NCBI GenBank assembly: GCA_023422635.1
Contig: JAFAGO010000051.1
Location: forward strand, 62,001-126,000
Direction of reading: 5' to 3'
Origin: Bacteroidota bacterium
GTDB taxonomy: Bacteria; Bacteroidota; Bacteroidia; Flavobacteriales; Weeksellaceae
Length of the DNA: 64,000 nt
Part shown: positions 1-7,862 of the stretch, in pieces
Numbering within the stretch: the first letter of the stretch is position 1
How the letters are laid out: every line of letters begins with the position of its first letter
The notes under the pieces: generated by a model
Told to the model about the DNA's origin: nothing
Database searches by the model: none
Seen by the model: only the letters and a program-made list of their open reading frames with translations
Translations under genes and position numbers: made by a program

Positions 1-1
1 C

Positions 2-424
2 GATCTTTTACTTTTCGGTAAGGAATCTCTTGATTATAATGGTGGCGCCGTTCCTGGTATGGTCGCTCAGTTGCTTAATCTTCCATTTTTAAATGGATGT
101 GTAGGATTAACGGTTGAAGATAATGAAGCAAACGCAATCCGCGAAATTGATGGAGGTAAAGAAACAGTAGCTGTTGCACTTCCTTTAGTGGTGGCTGGAC
201 AAAAAGGCCTTGTAGATGAAAAGGAATTAATTATTCCCAATATGCGTGGAATTATGACTGCCCGTACGAAACAACTTCAGGTGCTTGAACCAAGTAATAC
301 AGAAGTAAAAGTAGAAGCTGTTTCTTTTGATAGTGTTCCTCCAAGAGCTGCAGTACAACTTGTTTCTCCAGATAATCTAGATGAACTGGTTCGTCTTCTT
401 CATGAAGAAGCTAAAGTAATTTAA
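2..424 (+). CDS. etfB: Electron transfer flavoprotein subunit beta, 5'-truncated by window edge
   Basis: The reading frame is open from base 2 and ends at a TAA at 422-424, giving the last 140 residues of a protein that is normally about 250 long, so the N-terminal part lies outside the window. The visible part starts DLLLFGKESLDYNGGAVPG, which matches the EtfB core, and contains the conserved PNMRGIMTARTK segment. EtfB holds AMP and, with EtfA, carries electrons from acyl-CoA and other dehydrogenases to the quinone pool. It lies 32 bases before etfA on the same strand, the usual EtfB-EtfA order, so the two are almost certainly one operon. An internal ATG at base 59 is not the true start because the family match continues upstream of it. 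Confidence 0.95.
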   Translation, partial: DLLLFGKESLDYNGGAVPGMVAQLLNLPFLNGCVGLTVEDNEANAIREIDGGKETVAVALPLVVAGQKGLVDEKELIIPNMRGIMTARTKQLQVLEPSNTEVKVEAVSFDSVPPRAAVQLVSPDNLDELVRLLHEEAKVI

Positions 425-456
425 TCTACATTCAAAAACCCTTTAAACAATTTAAA

Positions 457-1404
457 ATGGCAGTATTCGTATACGCAGAAAATATAAATGGTGTTTATAA
501 AAAAGCCGCTTTTGAAGCAGTTTCATATGCAAAAGCAATTGCAGACCAAGCAGGCGATACCGTAACCGCAGTCAGCATTAATCCAACAGACGCTTCCGAT
601 CTTTTATACAAATATGGAGCATCTAACGTTATTAAAATAGAAGATGAAGGATTAAAAACCTTCAGCCCGAAAGCATACGCACAAGCGCTAAATGAAGTTG
701 TGAATGGAACTATTATTGTTTTTCCGCAAAGCGCAGATGCATCAGCAGTTGCGCCCATGCTTTCTATTACTAAAAATTACGCACTCATTACCAATGTGTT
801 AGCAACGCCAGAAAGTGTTTCGCCATTTCAGGTGAAAAGAAGAGCGTTTTCTGGTAAAGGATTCATGCATGCAAAATCAGATGCTTCTGGAGTGGTTGTT
901 ACCGTTTCACCGAATGCGTTTGGTGTAAAAGAAAATCTTGTTGCAGGTTCTGAAGAAATAAAAGCACTTTCAGTGGCGAACACGGATGTAAAAGTGGTTT
1001 CTCATGAACAATCTTCTGGTAAGTTAGATTTGAAAGAAGCGGAAATCGTGGTTTCAGCAGGTCGAGGATTAAAAGGTCCTGAAAATTGGGGCATGATTGA
1101 AGAGCTTGCCAATGTGCTCGGCGCAGCAACAGCATGTTCAAAACCAGTTTCTGATATTGGTTGGAGACCACATACTGAACATGTGGGGCAAACCGGAAAA
1201 GCGATTGCTCCAAACTTATATATCGCGGTGGGGATTTCTGGTGCGATTCAACATTTGGCAGGAGTGAATGGTTCCAAAACAATTGTTGTGGTAAATAGCG
1301 ATCCTGAAGCACCATTCTTTAAATCAGCCGATTATGGAGTTGTGGGAGATGCTTTTCAAATTATTCCTGCATTAACAGAAAAAATTAAAGCTCTAAAAGG
1401 ATAA
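457..1404 (+). CDS. etfA: Electron transfer flavoprotein subunit alpha
   Basis: A 315-residue protein, full length for EtfA. The N-terminal nucleotide-binding-like half covers about residues 1-185. The C-terminal FAD-binding half has the signature run around residues 200-290, including SAGRGLKG, the VSDIGWRPHTEHVGQTGK stretch that contacts FAD, and GISGAIQHLAG. It forms the EtfAB heterodimer that collects electrons from beta-oxidation and amino-acid dehydrogenases and passes them to the membrane. The start ATG follows etfB by 32 bases, and a strong hairpin terminator lies just after the stop. Thiolase and CoA-transferase genes elsewhere in the window fit the same metabolism. Confidence 0.96.
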   Translation: MAVFVYAENINGVYKKAAFEAVSYAKAIADQAGDTVTAVSINPTDASDLLYKYGASNVIKIEDEGLKTFSPKAYAQALNEVVNGTIIVFPQSADASAVAPMLSITKNYALITNVLATPESVSPFQVKRRAFSGKGFMHAKSDASGVVVTVSPNAFGVKENLVAGSEEIKALSVANTDVKVVSHEQSSGKLDLKEAEIVVSAGRGLKGPENWGMIEELANVLGAATACSKPVSDIGWRPHTEHVGQTGKAIAPNLYIAVGISGAIQHLAGVNGSKTIVVVNSDPEAPFFKSADYGVVGDAFQIIPALTEKIKALKG

Positions 1405-1426
1405 TCCTCTCATTTTTAGGAGATGT

Positions 1427-1464
1427 AAAACTCCCGAATTTCTTTGGAATTCGGGAGTTTTTGT
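1427..1464 (+). terminator. Rho-independent terminator after etfBA
   Basis: Stem AACTCCCGAATT / AATTCGGGAGTT with a short loop, followed by a run of T. It sits 23 bases after the etfA stop codon. Confidence 0.9.
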
Positions 1465-1533
1465 GGATAAATTATTCATTGTCAGCTGCGAAGAAATCTT
1501 GTTGATTTCAATGAATTTTACGGGGAATAATTT

Positions 1534-1541
1534 TATATTTG
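1534..1541 (+). promoter_or_regulatory. -7 promoter box of the bifunctional nuclease gene
   Basis: TATATTTG is a perfect match to the Bacteroidota -7 box TAnnTTTG. It ends only 3 bases before the ATG at 1545, so the transcript would start at or very near the start codon. Confidence 0.55.
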
Positions 1542-1544
1542 TGT

Positions 1545-2147
1545 ATGGATTATAAAAAACTTGTTATACGTGGAATTTCTTACAGTCAAACGCAATCAGG
1601 AGCATATGCGTTACTTTTGGAACACGAAGAAACCAATATAAAACTCCCCGTTGTTATCGGAAATTTCGAGGCACAGTCCATTTCATTAGGATTAGAAAAA
1701 GACATCCAGCCGCCTCGTCCACTTACGCACGATTTGTTTTCAAAATTCGTAACGTCAACACATTTCAATTTGGAATCGGTAATTATTTATCAAATTGTTG
1801 ATGGTGTGTTTTTCTCAAATCTTATTTTTAAAAATAAAAATACAGAAGAAGAGTTGATTTTAGATGCTCGAACTTCGGATGCTGTAGCTATGGCAGTGCG
1901 TTTCGATGCTCCAATTTTCACAACGGAGCAAGTATTAAACGAAGCAGGAATTCTTTTAGAGCTTGAAGATAATATTGTGAAAGAAACGAATGAACAAGCA
2001 GAAGATTTTGTAATGGGCAACAGTTTGAGCGATTTAAGTATGGAGGAATTAACGAATATACTTGAGGAAGCGGTTGCTAATGAAGATTTCGATTATGCCC
2101 TTGAAATCCAAGAGGAAATCAAAAAAAGAAGAAAAAAAATAGATTAA
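1545..2147 (+). CDS. Bifunctional nuclease family protein (DUF151) with C-terminal UVR motif
   Basis: A 200-residue protein. Residues about 3-125 form the DUF151/bifunctional nuclease domain, with the typical LPVVIGNFEAQSI and DARTSDAVAMAVR motifs. Residues about 160-198 resemble a UvrB/UvrC (UVR) helical hairpin, including LEEAVANEDFDYALEIQEEI. The family has been reported to have DNase and RNase activity in plants, but the bacterial role is unclear. ATG at 1545 is chosen because the conserved MDYKKL begins there; an in-frame TTG at 1539 lies inside the -7 box. It stands alone between the etf terminator and a transporter 21 bases downstream, with which it may be cotranscribed. Confidence 0.88.
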   Translation: MDYKKLVIRGISYSQTQSGAYALLLEHEETNIKLPVVIGNFEAQSISLGLEKDIQPPRPLTHDLFSKFVTSTHFNLESVIIYQIVDGVFFSNLIFKNKNTEEELILDARTSDAVAMAVRFDAPIFTTEQVLNEAGILLELEDNIVKETNEQAEDFVMGNSLSDLSMEELTNILEEAVANEDFDYALEIQEEIKKRRKKID

Positions 2148-2168
2148 TAATATATTTTTAATACAGTT

Positions 2169-3545
2169 ATGAATGTAAAATTACGCCTGACGCTGTTGAG
2201 CTTTCTGCAGTTTTTTGTTTGGGGAGCTTGGCTGATTACCATCGCCAATTTTTGGTTTGGAAGCAAGCATTGGGATGGAACTCAGTTTGGAGCAGTGTTT
2301 GGTACAATGGGAATCGCTTCTATTTTTATGCCGACCATTACGGGGATTATTGCCGACCGATGGATTAGTGCGGAGCGGGTTTATGGTATTCTTCATCTTT
2401 TATATGGCGCAACGCTTTTTTACTTACCAAATACAGAAAGTCCAGGAGCTTTTTTTACCGTAATGCTCATTGCAATGTGTTTTTATATGCCAACAATTGC
2501 ACTTACCAATTCAATATCTTATACTGTTTTAAAGAATAAAGGTTTTGATGTTATTAAAGATTTTCCGCCTATTCGGGTTTGGGGAACTGTTGGTTTTATC
2601 GTAGCAATGTGGATTACCAATCTTTCCGGTAGCAAGGCAACGGAAATGCAGTTTTACATTGCTGGAGTGGCAGCGGTATTGTTAGGAATTTATGCATTTA
2701 CGCTTCCGAAATGCCCACCACAAAAACTGATCGATAAAAATGCTCCGCTGTCCGAACAATTAGGTTTGAACGCTTTTAAGCTATTTGGAAATTATAAAAT
2801 GGCTTTGTTTTTTATCTTTTCCATGCTTTTAGGTGCTGCATTGCAACTTACCAATGCGTACGGAGATGTTTTTTTAGACGAGTTTAAATTTTATCCAAAA
2901 TTTGTAGAATCCTTTGTTAGTAAATATTCTACTCTAATCATGTCCATTTCTCAAGTTTCCGAAACACTTTTCATTCTGGCGATACCTTTCTTTTTGAAGA
3001 AATTCGGAATTAAAATGGTGATGTTGATGAGTATGCTCGCTTGGGTACTTCGTTTTCTATTCTTCGCGTATGGAGATCCTGCCGGGAATTTGTGGATGAT
3101 TATCCTTTCTTGCATCGTGTACGGAATGGCATTCGACTTTTTCAATATTTCAGGTTCCCTGTTTGTAGAAACCAATACGGATAAAAACATACGTTCTTCT
3201 GCGCAAGGGTTATTTATGATGATGACCAATGGTTTTGGTGCTGTTTTCGGAAGCTATGCTGCAGGTTGGGCGATTGATCATTATTTCACCAAAAAATTTA
3301 CAACAGCATCCGATTTGGCATCATTTCTCAATACGTCATCGGATAATCCTACTTTTATCAATATCCTAAAAAATTCTTTTAATACGGTAATAGAATCAAA
3401 CGGAATGCTTTCTTCTGAAATTTTGTTAAAAGATTGGCATCATATCTGGCTTGCATTCGCTGGTTACGCATTAATTGTGGCGATTTTCTTCGCAATAATG
3501 TTCAAACATAAACATGATCCAGAAGAAGTAGAGCAAGTATCGTAA
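2169..3545 (+). CDS. Nucleoside permease, NupG/XapB-type major facilitator
   Basis: A 458-residue integral membrane protein with about 12 hydrophobic segments. It resembles the nucleoside:H+ symporter family: the N-terminal LRLTLLSFLQFFVWGAWL, the GIIADRWISAERV loop after helix 2, and PPIRVWGTVGFIVAMW before helix 5 are typical. It should import nucleosides with protons across the inner membrane. It begins 21 bases after the bifunctional nuclease gene, so cotranscription is possible, and a hairpin terminator follows. The exact substrate cannot be read from sequence; a sugar or purine-base specificity is an alternative. Confidence 0.85.
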   Translation: MNVKLRLTLLSFLQFFVWGAWLITIANFWFGSKHWDGTQFGAVFGTMGIASIFMPTITGIIADRWISAERVYGILHLLYGATLFYLPNTESPGAFFTVMLIAMCFYMPTIALTNSISYTVLKNKGFDVIKDFPPIRVWGTVGFIVAMWITNLSGSKATEMQFYIAGVAAVLLGIYAFTLPKCPPQKLIDKNAPLSEQLGLNAFKLFGNYKMALFFIFSMLLGAALQLTNAYGDVFLDEFKFYPKFVESFVSKYSTLIMSISQVSETLFILAIPFFLKKFGIKMVMLMSMLAWVLRFLFFAYGDPAGNLWMIILSCIVYGMAFDFFNISGSLFVETNTDKNIRSSAQGLFMMMTNGFGAVFGSYAAGWAIDHYFTKKFTTASDLASFLNTSSDNPTFINILKNSFNTVIESNGMLSSEILLKDWHHIWLAFAGYALIVAIFFAIMFKHKHDPEEVEQVS

Positions 3546-3577
3546 TTTTATTTATTTAACTATAAATCAATAATTTA

Positions 3578-3612
3578 AATTACACTTTTCAAACAAAGTG
3601 TAATTTTTTTTG
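3578..3612 (+). terminator. Rho-independent terminator after the nucleoside permease
   Basis: Stem AATTACACTTT / AAAGTGTAATT with a six-base loop, followed by eight T. It isolates the permease from the sigma factor operon. Confidence 0.85.
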
Positions 3613-3664
3613 TGCTTTAGGCAACCTTTTTCCATTTTCAACGTCTTATCAATAGAAAGCAATT

Positions 3665-4219
3665 ATGCATACAGATTTAAAAAATACATTTTTACAAGCT
3701 CAGAGAAACGACCGGTTGGCGCAGAAAATCCTCTATGAACGATTCTCTGTGAAAATGTTGGCAATTGCTAAATCATATGTTAACAATACGCAAGATGCTG
3801 AAGATGTTTTGGTAATGGCTTTCTGTAAAGCATTTGACCGAATTTCGGAATGTAGAGATGCGAACTCTTTTCCTTTTTGGCTACGTAAAATTGTAGTGAA
3901 CGACGCAATTTCGTTTATCCGAAAGAATAGAAATATTTTGTATTCCGATAATGAAAATGTTGAAGAATTGGGAGAAGATTTTTTAGAGAACGATGAAAAT
4001 AGTTTTCCTGATTTTGATGTAGAGCAAGTAATGATGCAAATGCCATTAGGGTATAAATTGGTATTTAATCTTTACATTTTTGAAGACAAAAAACATCTGG
4101 AAATCGCAGAAATTCTCAATATTTCAGAAGGCACCAGTAAAAGTCAGTTAAATAAAGCTAAAAAATGGCTTTTGGAATTTTTTAATCAGAAACAACATGA
4201 AAAATTCATTAAAAAATAA
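3665..4219 (+). CDS. ECF-type RNA polymerase sigma factor
   Basis: A 184-residue sigma-70 family protein of ECF size. Region 2 covers about residues 12-85, with LYERFSVKMLAIAKSYVNN and the DAEDVLVMAFCKAF core. An acidic linker follows at about 100-120. Region 4 covers about 125-175, with the helix-turn-helix HLEIAEILNISEGTSKSQLN. It would redirect RNA polymerase to a small regulon. The stop overlaps the next gene by 23 bases, indicating translational coupling to a membrane protein that is probably its anti-sigma factor. No autoregulated promoter was recognised upstream. Confidence 0.92.
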   Translation: MHTDLKNTFLQAQRNDRLAQKILYERFSVKMLAIAKSYVNNTQDAEDVLVMAFCKAFDRISECRDANSFPFWLRKIVVNDAISFIRKNRNILYSDNENVEELGEDFLENDENSFPDFDVEQVMMQMPLGYKLVFNLYIFEDKKHLEIAEILNISEGTSKSQLNKAKKWLLEFFNQKQHEKFIKK

Positions 4220-4898
4220 ATTTAAAAACGATTACGAAAATCTTTCGGAAAATCCTTCTCCAGATCTTTGGGAAAGAATAGAAAGCGGAATGTCGCAAAA
4301 CGGAAATCATTCAATAAAAAAAGATCGAAAGTCTTTCAATTATTGGAAAGTTGCGGCGGTAGTTTTGTTGATGGTAAGCGTTGGATTTTCTTGGCAATAT
4401 TTTGTTCAAACGAAAAATGATTTACCCGTGAATTCAATTGCCAAACGTGATGATAATTCAAGTGTAAAGAATTCAATTAAAACGAATCTATCCAATGAAA
4501 GAAGCGCAGATACGCTGCAAATTACAGATGAAAATCAATTGGCGAAAAGTGCTGAAATTCAAAAAGAAACATCGGATTCACGCGTGATATCTCCAATTCA
4601 AAAGCCAATAACTCAAAAGGAATTTAATAGCGATAATTCAGTAGCGATTAAGGAAAAACTTGATTCTTTCCAATCTCAAAAAAAGGATTTTGCCGATAAA
4701 ATGAATCAAAACAAACTTCCTAAAGTTAAAACAAAATATGTAACGGCTGAAGATTTATTATTTGAACGTGAAGCAGGCAAATCGCTTCGAGAACAGGAAA
4801 ATGATACTAAAAAATTAGGAAATCTTGAACTAAAATTAGATAAGCCAAAAGGCGTTAAAATATTTGGAATCACCGTGTATTCCGAAGAAAATGAATAG
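4197..4898 (+). CDS. Probable anti-sigma factor, single-pass membrane protein
   Basis: A 233-residue protein. The N-terminus has the SENPSPDLWERIESGM pattern common at the start of Bacteroidota anti-sigma factors. One membrane segment lies at about residues 51-70 (WKVAAVVLLMVSVGFSWQYF), followed by a Lys/Asn/Gln/Ser-rich domain that would be periplasmic. The start lies inside the end of the sigma gene. By position and topology it should hold the sigma factor at the membrane, but no canonical zinc motif (HxxxCxxC) is present, so the call rests on context. The stop is 48 bases before the third gene of the operon. Confidence 0.65.
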   Translation: MKNSLKNKFKNDYENLSENPSPDLWERIESGMSQNGNHSIKKDRKSFNYWKVAAVVLLMVSVGFSWQYFVQTKNDLPVNSIAKRDDNSSVKNSIKTNLSNERSADTLQITDENQLAKSAEIQKETSDSRVISPIQKPITQKEFNSDNSVAIKEKLDSFQSQKKDFADKMNQNKLPKVKTKYVTAEDLLFEREAGKSLREQENDTKKLGNLELKLDKPKGVKIFGITVYSEENE

Positions 4899-4946
4899 CA
4901 TTATGAAGTCGACTTAAACATAATCATCACTTAAAAATTTAAAAAA

Positions 4947-6038
4947 ATGAAACATAAATTACTTTTACCCATTTCTCTTTTCATCTGTAGTTTTGCGTTT
5001 GCTCAAGCGGATTCCGATGACCAAATACAGACGTATAAATCGAAAATCGACAGTATTGTTACGGTGGAAAAAATCAAAATGAATAACGAAATGGATCTCG
5101 CAGATACCGATTATGAAAAAGGAACGATTAGCGAGGAACAAAAAATGGCAAGGAAAAAGAGTATTGCCGAAAAATATGAAGCGATTATCAATCAAAAGGT
5201 TGATGAACAAAGCAATCAGTTTCAGAATTTAACAAAAGAAATGGCAACAGAATCGGTATTTCGAAAAAATACGGACACGTTGAAAAATTCAAATACCATC
5301 ATCATTAGCAACAATAAATCGCTTATTTCGGTGAGCACAAACGATGAAAAAAATCCTGCTGCACAACTGAAAAAAAATGACCTTTCGGTAACTTACGGAT
5401 TTTTGAATTTAACTGAAAACGCAGGAAGTTTTAACCCTTTTGAAAGCGATTCTCAAATGCGCATCGGAAACTCTCACAGCTTTGAGATTCAAGCCAGAAA
5501 AGAACGTCAATTAGGAAACTTCGAAAGTCCGATTTTCATTCGCTACGGTTTGGCGTACAGAAGTGATACCTATATGCCAAAAAATCCTTTGGTAGCAGAG
5601 CAAAGCGAATCGATTCTGTTTCTAAATCAATTTGATCAAGGAAGATTAAAACGATCAAAACTCAGAAATGTTTACCTTACGTTTCCTGTGGAATTTCAGT
5701 GGGTTTTAAATCCTCAATATGCTGATTATGAAGGAAAAAGATATTTGGATAATCAGAAAAAACAATTTAAAATTGGACTTGGAGCTTATGCAGGTGTGCG
5801 ATTAAGAAGCATTGCAAAAGTGAAATATTATAATGAAAATGACAAGTTCGATAAGTATAGTTTTAAAGTTGACAATGGTGTGAATTCCTTTTTATTTGGT
5901 GCAAAATTCAGCATTAGTTATGGCGGATTCAACATTTTTATCAAGAAAGATCTTACGCCTATTTTTAATGATGATGCAATTATCCACAGTAAAAATGGAA
6001 TCCAAATTGGAGTTGATATTTTCGATCTAAATTTCTAA
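4947..6038 (+). CDS. Secreted protein, possible outer-membrane beta-barrel, in the sigma/anti-sigma operon
   Basis: A 363-residue protein with a clear signal peptide (MKHKLLLPISLFICSFAFAQ, cleavage near residue 20). Residues about 25-85 are charged and probably helical. The second half has alternating hydrophobic and aromatic residues, such as SFEIQARKERQLGN, FIRYGLAYRSDTY and YLTFPVEFQWVLN, and ends in a phenylalanine (DLNF). That pattern resembles PorT/OmpW-like barrels. I do not recognise a named family. As third gene after sigma and anti-sigma it may be the effector or sensed component of that system. A terminator follows. Confidence 0.6.
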   Translation: MKHKLLLPISLFICSFAFAQADSDDQIQTYKSKIDSIVTVEKIKMNNEMDLADTDYEKGTISEEQKMARKKSIAEKYEAIINQKVDEQSNQFQNLTKEMATESVFRKNTDTLKNSNTIIISNNKSLISVSTNDEKNPAAQLKKNDLSVTYGFLNLTENAGSFNPFESDSQMRIGNSHSFEIQARKERQLGNFESPIFIRYGLAYRSDTYMPKNPLVAEQSESILFLNQFDQGRLKRSKLRNVYLTFPVEFQWVLNPQYADYEGKRYLDNQKKQFKIGLGAYAGVRLRSIAKVKYYNENDKFDKYSFKVDNGVNSFLFGAKFSISYGGFNIFIKKDLTPIFNDDAIIHSKNGIQIGVDIFDLNF

Positions 6039-6071
6039 CATACATATTATCAGATTTTTAATATTAATGAA

Positions 6072-6100
6072 AACACGCTTTTAAAAGTGTGTTTTTTTTT
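6072..6100 (+). terminator. Rho-independent terminator after the sigma operon
   Basis: Stem AACACGCTTTT / AAAAGTGTGTT (one G-T pair) directly followed by a long T run. Confidence 0.85.
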
Positions 6101-6120
6101 GTACTTTTCCAAAAATAGGT

Positions 6121-6525
6121 ATGAGAAATTTTCAGTTATTAGGCGTAATTTTAATTGTTATTGGCAGTTTTATGCCATTGGTTCACATTCCCATAATTGG
6201 GAATTGGAATTTTTACGATATTGATAAATATTTAGCAATTTTTTGTTGGATTCTTAGTGGAGTTTCATTTGTTGGAATTTTATTTAAGAGGAATTTTTTG
6301 GTGAAAATTTCTGCAATTTTACTCGTCGTTCTTTTTATATTTACCATAATTGCGGTTCGTTTTCAATCTCTCGATTTTTTTAGCTTTATTCCTTTCCAAT
6401 CGGCAAAAGAATTCGCTGCGGATTTGGTGAAGTTAAAATGGGGTTGGCTTCTGGAATTTTCTGGAGCAGCAATTTTACTGTTTTCAAAAAGAGAAGAGGG
6501 TGCTGCCGCAACACGTTCAAAATAA
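6121..6525 (+). CDS. Small four-helix membrane protein of unknown function
   Basis: A 134-residue protein with four hydrophobic segments (about residues 4-24, 38-58, 63-83 and 108-126) and a basic C-terminal tail rich in Lys, Arg and Glu. I do not recognise the family. The ATG follows a T-rich stretch that includes a TACTTTTC sequence close to a -7 box. It lies between the sigma operon terminator and a thiolase gene 41 bases downstream, which gives no functional hint. Confidence 0.6.
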   Translation: MRNFQLLGVILIVIGSFMPLVHIPIIGNWNFYDIDKYLAIFCWILSGVSFVGILFKRNFLVKISAILLVVLFIFTIIAVRFQSLDFFSFIPFQSAKEFAADLVKLKWGWLLEFSGAAILLFSKREEGAAATRSK

Positions 6526-6566
6526 ATTCTATAATAGTTAATAATAAACAATAATTTTTAAATAAA

Positions 6567-7745
6567 ATGAAAGAAGTATTCATTGTGTCTGCCGTTAGAA
6601 CTCCCATTGGAAGTTTTATGGGGAGTTTATCAACCGTTCCAGCGCCACAACTCGGCGTTGCCGCTGTAAAAGGCGCGCTTTCAAAAATAGATTTGAATCC
6701 TGAAGTGGTGGAAGAAATTTATATGGGAAATGTTCTTCAAGCAGGCGAAGGTCAAGCGCCCGCACGCCAAGTTGCATTGGGTGCCGGATTGAATAATTCT
6801 ACTCCAGCAACTACCATTAATAAGGTTTGTGCTTCTGGAATGAAAGCGGTGATGATGGCGGCACAATCCATTAAATGTGGAGATGCCGATGTAATTGTCG
6901 CAGGAGGAATGGAAAATATGTCCTTGGTTCCGCATTATTACGACACGAGAGTTGCTGCAAAATTGGGAGATGTTTCGTTAAAAGATGGATTATTAACGGA
7001 TGGTCTTTTAGATAAATACAGTGCGGTTCACATGGGCGTTTGTGCTGAAAAATGTGCTGCAGATTATCACTTTACAAGAGAAGATCAAGATCAATTTGCA
7101 ATACAATCGTATCAACGTTCTGCGAAAGCTTGGAGCGAAGGGAAGTTTGAAAACGAAGTTGTTCCCGTAGAAATTCCTCAGCGCAAAGGTGAACCTATTA
7201 TTTTTAAGGAAGATGAAGAATACAAGAATGTAAAGTTTGATCGTATAGCGACGCTTCCAACGGTATTTAAAAAAGAAAACGGAACGGTTACGGCGGCAAA
7301 TGCTTCTACCTTAAATGATGGCGCTTCAGCATTAATTTTAGTTTCGAAAGAGAAAATGGAGGAGTTAGGTTTGAAACCTTTAGCGAAAATTATTGCTTAT
7401 GCGGACGCTGCACACGAACCCGAAAACTTCACTACAGCACCTTCTATAGCGTTGCCAAAAGCATTGAAAAAAGCAAATTTGGAGATTTCGGATATTGATT
7501 ACTTCGAATTTAATGAAGCATTTTCAGTTGTGGGTTTAGCCAATAATAAAATTCTTGGGTTAGACGATTCAAAAGTAAATGTGAACGGAGGAGCCGTTTC
7601 TTTAGGTCATCCACTTGGCAATTCTGGATCTCGAATCATCGTTACGCTGATTAATGTTTTAAAACAAAATAATGCAAAATTAGGTGCTGCGGCGATTTGC
7701 AATGGTGGAGGCGGCGCTTCTGCTATTTTGATTGAGAATCTATAA
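6567..7745 (+). CDS. Acetyl-CoA C-acetyltransferase (thiolase)
   Basis: A 392-residue thiolase, full length. The acyl-accepting cysteine is about C88 in NKVCASGMKAV, the catalytic histidine about H348 in GGAVSLGHPLGNSG, and the second cysteine about C378 in AICNGGGGASA. These three residues are the complete active site. The enzyme interconverts two acetyl-CoA with acetoacetyl-CoA. This could serve ketone-body or fatty-acid breakdown, together with the CoA-transferase at 18.8-20.2 kb, or supply acetoacetyl-CoA to the mevalonate pathway, whose kinase is 1.8 kb downstream. Sequence alone does not decide the direction. Confidence 0.93.
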   Translation: MKEVFIVSAVRTPIGSFMGSLSTVPAPQLGVAAVKGALSKIDLNPEVVEEIYMGNVLQAGEGQAPARQVALGAGLNNSTPATTINKVCASGMKAVMMAAQSIKCGDADVIVAGGMENMSLVPHYYDTRVAAKLGDVSLKDGLLTDGLLDKYSAVHMGVCAEKCAADYHFTREDQDQFAIQSYQRSAKAWSEGKFENEVVPVEIPQRKGEPIIFKEDEEYKNVKFDRIATLPTVFKKENGTVTAANASTLNDGASALILVSKEKMEELGLKPLAKIIAYADAAHEPENFTTAPSIALPKALKKANLEISDIDYFEFNEAFSVVGLANNKILGLDDSKVNVNGGAVSLGHPLGNSGSRIIVTLINVLKQNNAKLGAAAICNGGGGASAILIENL

Positions 7746-7756
7746 TGGAATCATCG

Positions 7757-7841
7757 CTGAATTTCTATTCAGTATTACGAATTATTAACCGTCAAGAAAT
7801 TCAGATTTTTTAATCACAATCTTGATGGTTTTTATATTTTT
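7757..7841 (+). terminator. Two overlapping, mutually exclusive stems after the thiolase gene
   Basis: CTGAATTTCT (7757-7766) pairs with AGAAATTCAG (7795-7804). AACCGTCAAGA (7787-7797) pairs with TCTTGATGGTT (7820-7830), which is followed by a T-rich tract. The shared bases 7795-7797 prevent both from forming fully. The second stem plus T tract is the likely terminator; loops are long, so confidence is limited. Confidence 0.5.
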
Positions 7842-7842
7842 G
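7835..7842 (+). promoter_or_regulatory. -7 promoter box of the UMF1-type transporter gene
   Basis: TATTTTTG matches TAnnTTTG and lies 20 bases before the ATG at 7863. Confidence 0.55.
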
Positions 7843-7862
7843 TCTGCGTAAACAGAAACAAT

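Noticed and set aside
899..1315. Minus-strand open frame of 138 codons opposite etfA
   Set aside because: Antisense to etfA with no resemblance to anything.
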